Shown here: in pieces, positions 61,283-64,000 of the stretch
How the letters are laid out: every line of letters begins with the position of its first letter
Position numbering within the stretch: position 1 is the first letter of the stretch
Source: Rebecca billardiae RCC1528
Taxonomy: Eukaryota; Haptophyta
Reading direction: 5' to 3'
Assembly: GCA_965240325.2 (NCBI GenBank)
Contig: OZ251234.1
Location: 1,302,001 to 1,366,000 of the forward strand
DNA: 64,000 bases
The notes under the pieces: generated by a model
Seen by the model: only the letters and a program-made list of their open reading frames with translations
The model's database searches: none
What the model was told of the DNA's origin: nothing
Program-made: the position numbers and the translations under genes

Positions 61283-63463
61283 ATGCTTCAGTTCTCGACG
61301 ACGCCGGTGAGCGCGGCGAAGAAGCGCCTCAAGTCGCTGTGGCGCGAGAAGCCGGCGCGCATCGTCGAGCTCGTGCGCGCCGGCGACCCGGAAGCCGTCC
61401 CCGCGCTCATGCTCTCGACGGAGAGCGAGCCGAGAGCGACCAGCGCGCAGTTTGCGAGCATTGTGAACGCTGGGCTCGTCGACGCGGTGATGTCGCACTT
61501 CCAGCATCCCGCGGCCGCGCGCGAGGTGCCCGCGTTCAACGGCGCGGCAATCGTGCACCTGCCCGGCGCATTCCTTGCCATCCTCATCAACCTGACCACG
61601 AAGGTGAACGGCCCGCGTCTGCCGCCCGCGCAGCTTGACGAGCTGCGCGTGCAAGTCGCGCGCGCATTGCTCAGCGGCGCGCTGCACCTGTTTGCCGTGG
61701 GCGATCCGGCGTGCCCGCGCGTGCTGTGGGGCGACGCGCGCTTCTGGCACGCCGCCATCCCGCAAGTCATCAGCGTCGTCTCCAACGTGATGCTCACGCG
61801 CGAGGCGCGCGAAGTGCTCGTCCCGCCGCCCGGCAGCTGCGCGGGCTGCGACCTCGTGCGCGACCTGACGGCGTACTGCCTGTGCGTGCGCGCGCCGCGC
61901 GCGCTCGAGCCCTCGGAGCCGGCGCAGCGCGCGCGCTACGAGCTCGAGTGCCACAACGCCGCGGCGGCCGCCCTGCAGGAGGTCGCCGACGAGCCCCGGC
62001 AGCACGACGGCAGCTTCTCCCGAGCCGCCCTCGTCGCGCTGCGCCACCTGAACGCGCGCCCGGCGCCCGTGTACGCCGACGAGCAGCCCGGGCCCGCGCG
62101 GAAGAACCCGGCCGGCGTGGAGCAGGCGGGCAGCACCACGTTCGCCCAGGCCTTCCACGCCGCGGTGGAGCGCTCCCGCGCTCTCGACGCGGGCGTGGAC
62201 TCGTGTGCGTACGCGTTTGCGCTGATGGCGCACGGCGGCGGCGCCGCCGCCGACAGCGCGGAGACGGGGTTCGGCGACCATCTCGGGATCGGCGCGCTGG
62301 CGGCGCACGCGCGCAGGCTGCTGGACGCCGCGCCGCCGCCGCCGAGCGAGACGCTCGCTGAGGCCCTCTGCTCGATGCTCGTGAGCGCGACGCTGGGCGC
62401 GCAGGATGCGACGGGCATGCAGCCGGCGACCGACCTGCCCGAGCGAGTCGCCGAGCTGGTCTCGGGGGGCGGGCTCGAGGCGGCCATCGAGCTGCTCGGC
62501 GCGCACGCGCGCTCGCAGAAGGTCGCGACGACCCTGTGCGAGCTGATCAGGGTCGTCATGACCGTGTCCCTCGTCGACGCGCCGCGGCGCGCGCTGCGCG
62601 CGCGCCGCGAGCAGCTGGAGCGCGCGCTGAGCGCGCGCAGCGTGGCAGGCTCCCCGTTCGGCGGCGTGCGCAGCGCGGCGTCCGAGCTGCTGCAGCGCAC
62701 AGGCGGCGGCGCGGCCGGCAGCGGCGCGGCTGGCATCGCCGGCGTCAACGTCCGCTGCTCGCGCTGCCGCAAGGCCGTGCCGAGCTCGCAGATCAAGCGG
62801 TGCGCGCGCTGCAAGCAGAACTACTGCTCCGCAGAGTGCCAGAAGGACGACTGGAAGCGCGGCAACCACCGCGAGGAGTGCGCGCGGCGGCAGGGGGTCG
62901 GGCCGGCGACGGGCAACGTGGGCGGCGTGCGCGCGAGCGCACTCAGCGCCGCGGGCGAGCGCGTGCTCTGGGAGCGGCTCCCCGCCGTGCTGTGCGCGTG
63001 CCACGCGCGCGGCCTGCGCTTCTCTGACTGCATGGTGATTGTCGTGATCGAGGCGGAGACGAAGGCCTTCCCCGTGACCGCCGAGGAGTTCGAGGCGGAG
63101 CACAGCGGCGCGGGCGGCGAGATCGACGAGGAGAATCGCGCGCACACGCGCGCCATATTCGAGCGCAACCGCGCCGCCGGCCAGGGCACGGCCGTCGTGT
63201 ACGCGCTGAACGACAGCGGCGGGACTGACGGCGGCCGCACGCGCATGCTCAAGACGCTGCCGAGCACGCCCCCGGCCTCGGGCGGCGCGGGCAGTTGGGA
63301 CGCGGTGCAGGAGCAATGCGTGCGCGAGGGGCCTGGTGCGCTCATCTTTGCGCGCGGCGTGCCGACGGGCGCCGCGCTCGACACGCTCCTCCGCCGGCTG
63401 CGCGACGAGGGCATCAGCAGCGCGCTGCTCTCGCGCGAGGACGTCGAGGCACTCGCCAACTAA
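61283..63463 (+). CDS. MYND zinc-finger protein
   Basis: A 726-residue protein. The only recognisable domain is a MYND finger at residues 492-533: CSRCRKAVPSSQIKRCARCK, then QNYCSAECQKDDWKRGNH and REEC, with all seven cysteines and the histidine in canonical spacing. MYND fingers bind Pro-rich peptides in transcription and signalling complexes. The N-terminal 480 residues are helical, with repeats suggesting an armadillo-like solenoid (IVELVRAGDPEAVPALML; FLAILINLTTKVNG; IPQVISVVSNVMLT), but that is inference. The C-terminal about 190 residues have GALIFARGVPTGAALDTLLR and no known domain. Single exon, first ATG at 61283. A solitary copy of the 41-base terminal repeat lies 22 bases past the stop codon. 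Confidence 0.82.
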   Translation: MLQFSTTPVSAAKKRLKSLWREKPARIVELVRAGDPEAVPALMLSTESEPRATSAQFASIVNAGLVDAVMSHFQHPAAAREVPAFNGAAIVHLPGAFLAILINLTTKVNGPRLPPAQLDELRVQVARALLSGALHLFAVGDPACPRVLWGDARFWHAAIPQVISVVSNVMLTREAREVLVPPPGSCAGCDLVRDLTAYCLCVRAPRALEPSEPAQRARYELECHNAAAAALQEVADEPRQHDGSFSRAALVALRHLNARPAPVYADEQPGPARKNPAGVEQAGSTTFAQAFHAAVERSRALDAGVDSCAYAFALMAHGGGAAADSAETGFGDHLGIGALAAHARRLLDAAPPPPSETLAEALCSMLVSATLGAQDATGMQPATDLPERVAELVSGGGLEAAIELLGAHARSQKVATTLCELIRVVMTVSLVDAPRRALRARREQLERALSARSVAGSPFGGVRSAASELLQRTGGGAAGSGAAGIAGVNVRCSRCRKAVPSSQIKRCARCKQNYCSAECQKDDWKRGNHREECARRQGVGPATGNVGGVRASALSAAGERVLWERLPAVLCACHARGLRFSDCMVIVVIEAETKAFPVTAEEFEAEHSGAGGEIDEENRAHTRAIFERNRAAGQGTAVVYALNDSGGTDGGRTRMLKTLPSTPPASGGAGSWDAVQEQCVREGPGALIFARGVPTGAALDTLLRRLRDEGISSALLSREDVEALAN

Positions 63464-63485
63464 CGAGTCCGCCGCCGTTACTGTT

Positions 63486-63525
63486 GCCTGAGCTGTGTGC
63501 GTCTCTTATTATTCTTAGTAAACTG
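63486..63525 (-). repeat. Solitary terminal-repeat copy with a 3-base insertion
   Basis: Inverted copy of the 41-base repeat of the 1-kb transposon, reading GCCTGAGCTGTGTGCGTCTC then TTATTATTCTTAGTAAACTG. The ends at 34964/35925 have TTATTCTT. The extra ATT (TAATA on the other strand) sits exactly where the fold-back transposon is inserted in the copy at 6650/10704. Confidence 0.85.
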
Positions 63526-63692
63526 TACGACTACAACTACTACACATCGGCACTAGCCACAATGATACTCGCTACTACTAATTTCGAGGCTGAGGAATAT
63601 GATATATATATTAACTATAGGTTTACTGCCAGATTAATGATATTTATTTTAATGCCGCTGAGTTCGATCGGCAATCTCGGCGCATCGGGCAC

Positions 63693-63734
63693 GATATATA
63701 TATATATATGTGTGTATAGATAGATAGATCTAGA
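63693..63734. repeat. Short TA/TG and GATA microsatellites
   Basis: A TATATATATATATATG run, then TGTGTATAGATAGATAG, leading into the GA array. Confidence 0.85.
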
Positions 63735-63761
63735 GAGAGACGGAGACAGAGAGAGAGAGAG

Positions 63762-63837
<76 letters not shown>

Positions 63838-63848
63838 AGAGAGAGAGA
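63735..63848. repeat. (GA)n microsatellite
   Basis: GA array with a few interruptions. Confidence 0.97.
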
Positions 63849-64000
63849 CCTGCTACTGCATTGCCTGAGCATAGCTGCCAGCAGCCAGCACGGACGACCA
63901 GACACTTGAGTTCGCGCTCTGCAGCACCTCAGCAGCTCGCCAGATCAAGGCCCAGAGCCCTAAGATGATCCCCACGGATGACGACCGAGGCATCACGGTC
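63849..64000. other. Right end of the window, nothing recognised
   Basis: About 150 bases with no supported feature; a gene may continue beyond the edge. Confidence 0.4.

Overview
The window is nuclear DNA from a GC-rich eukaryotic alga. The evidence is short GT-AG introns that interrupt conserved domains, metazoan/plant-type families (CDT1, ABCC transporter, LisH-CTLH-WD40, MYND finger), and several products that look plastid-targeted. Two of these carry an ASA-F or ATA-F cleavage motif behind a signal peptide, the bipartite targeting signal of red-derived secondary plastids. Together with base composition and family content this points to a haptophyte-like alga; the exact lineage is inference.

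Layout. 0-6.4 kb: the 5' two thirds of an ABCC transporter running off the left edge (-), then a prenylatable IQ/EF-hand protein (-). 6.65-10.7 kb: a 4-kb fold-back transposon with a TA target duplication, carrying a second fold-back element inside one arm and itself inserted in the terminal repeat of a third element. 10.8-14.8 kb: a secreted propeller/ankyrin fusion and a tail-anchored Gfo/Idh/MocA dehydrogenase. 15.1-23.2 kb: mostly mobile DNA (a fold-back element, a tRNA-like inverted-repeat element, minisatellites, a dispersed repeat with a TA tail, a 2-kb TA-flanked transposon) with one small two-exon membrane-protein gene. 23.3-25.6 kb: divergent uracil phosphoribosyltransferase (-) and ELM1-like protein (+). 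25.9-30.4 kb: a 1478-residue Pro-rich multipass membrane protein. 31.6-34.9 kb: plastid DprA-like protein (-), WKF-domain protein (+), plastid SufE-BolA fusion (-). 35-38 kb: a 1-kb transposon, then a membrane-anchored phospholipase A2-like gene. 40-48.4 kb: membrane-anchored esterase, LisH-CTLH-WD40 protein, lumenal-type plastid protein, acyltransferase-3 protein, DUF1825-like plastid protein. 49-58.4 kb: glyoxalase-II-like hydrolase, CDT1, GH16 glucanase, fucosyltransferase, alpha/beta hydrolase. 58.4-64 kb: microsatellites and transposon remnants, a TKL-like kinase and a MYND-finger protein.

No operons are expected. The recurring arrangement is head-to-head pairs with short shared promoters (UPRT/ELM1, DprA-like/WKF, acyltransferase/DUF1825, CDT1/GH16, fucosyltransferase/hydrolase, kinase/MYND). 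Reconstructed introns are 83-256 bases; nine of eleven begin GTGCG rather than GTAAG. Exon boundaries were chosen by restoring reading frames and conserved motifs, so they are predictions.
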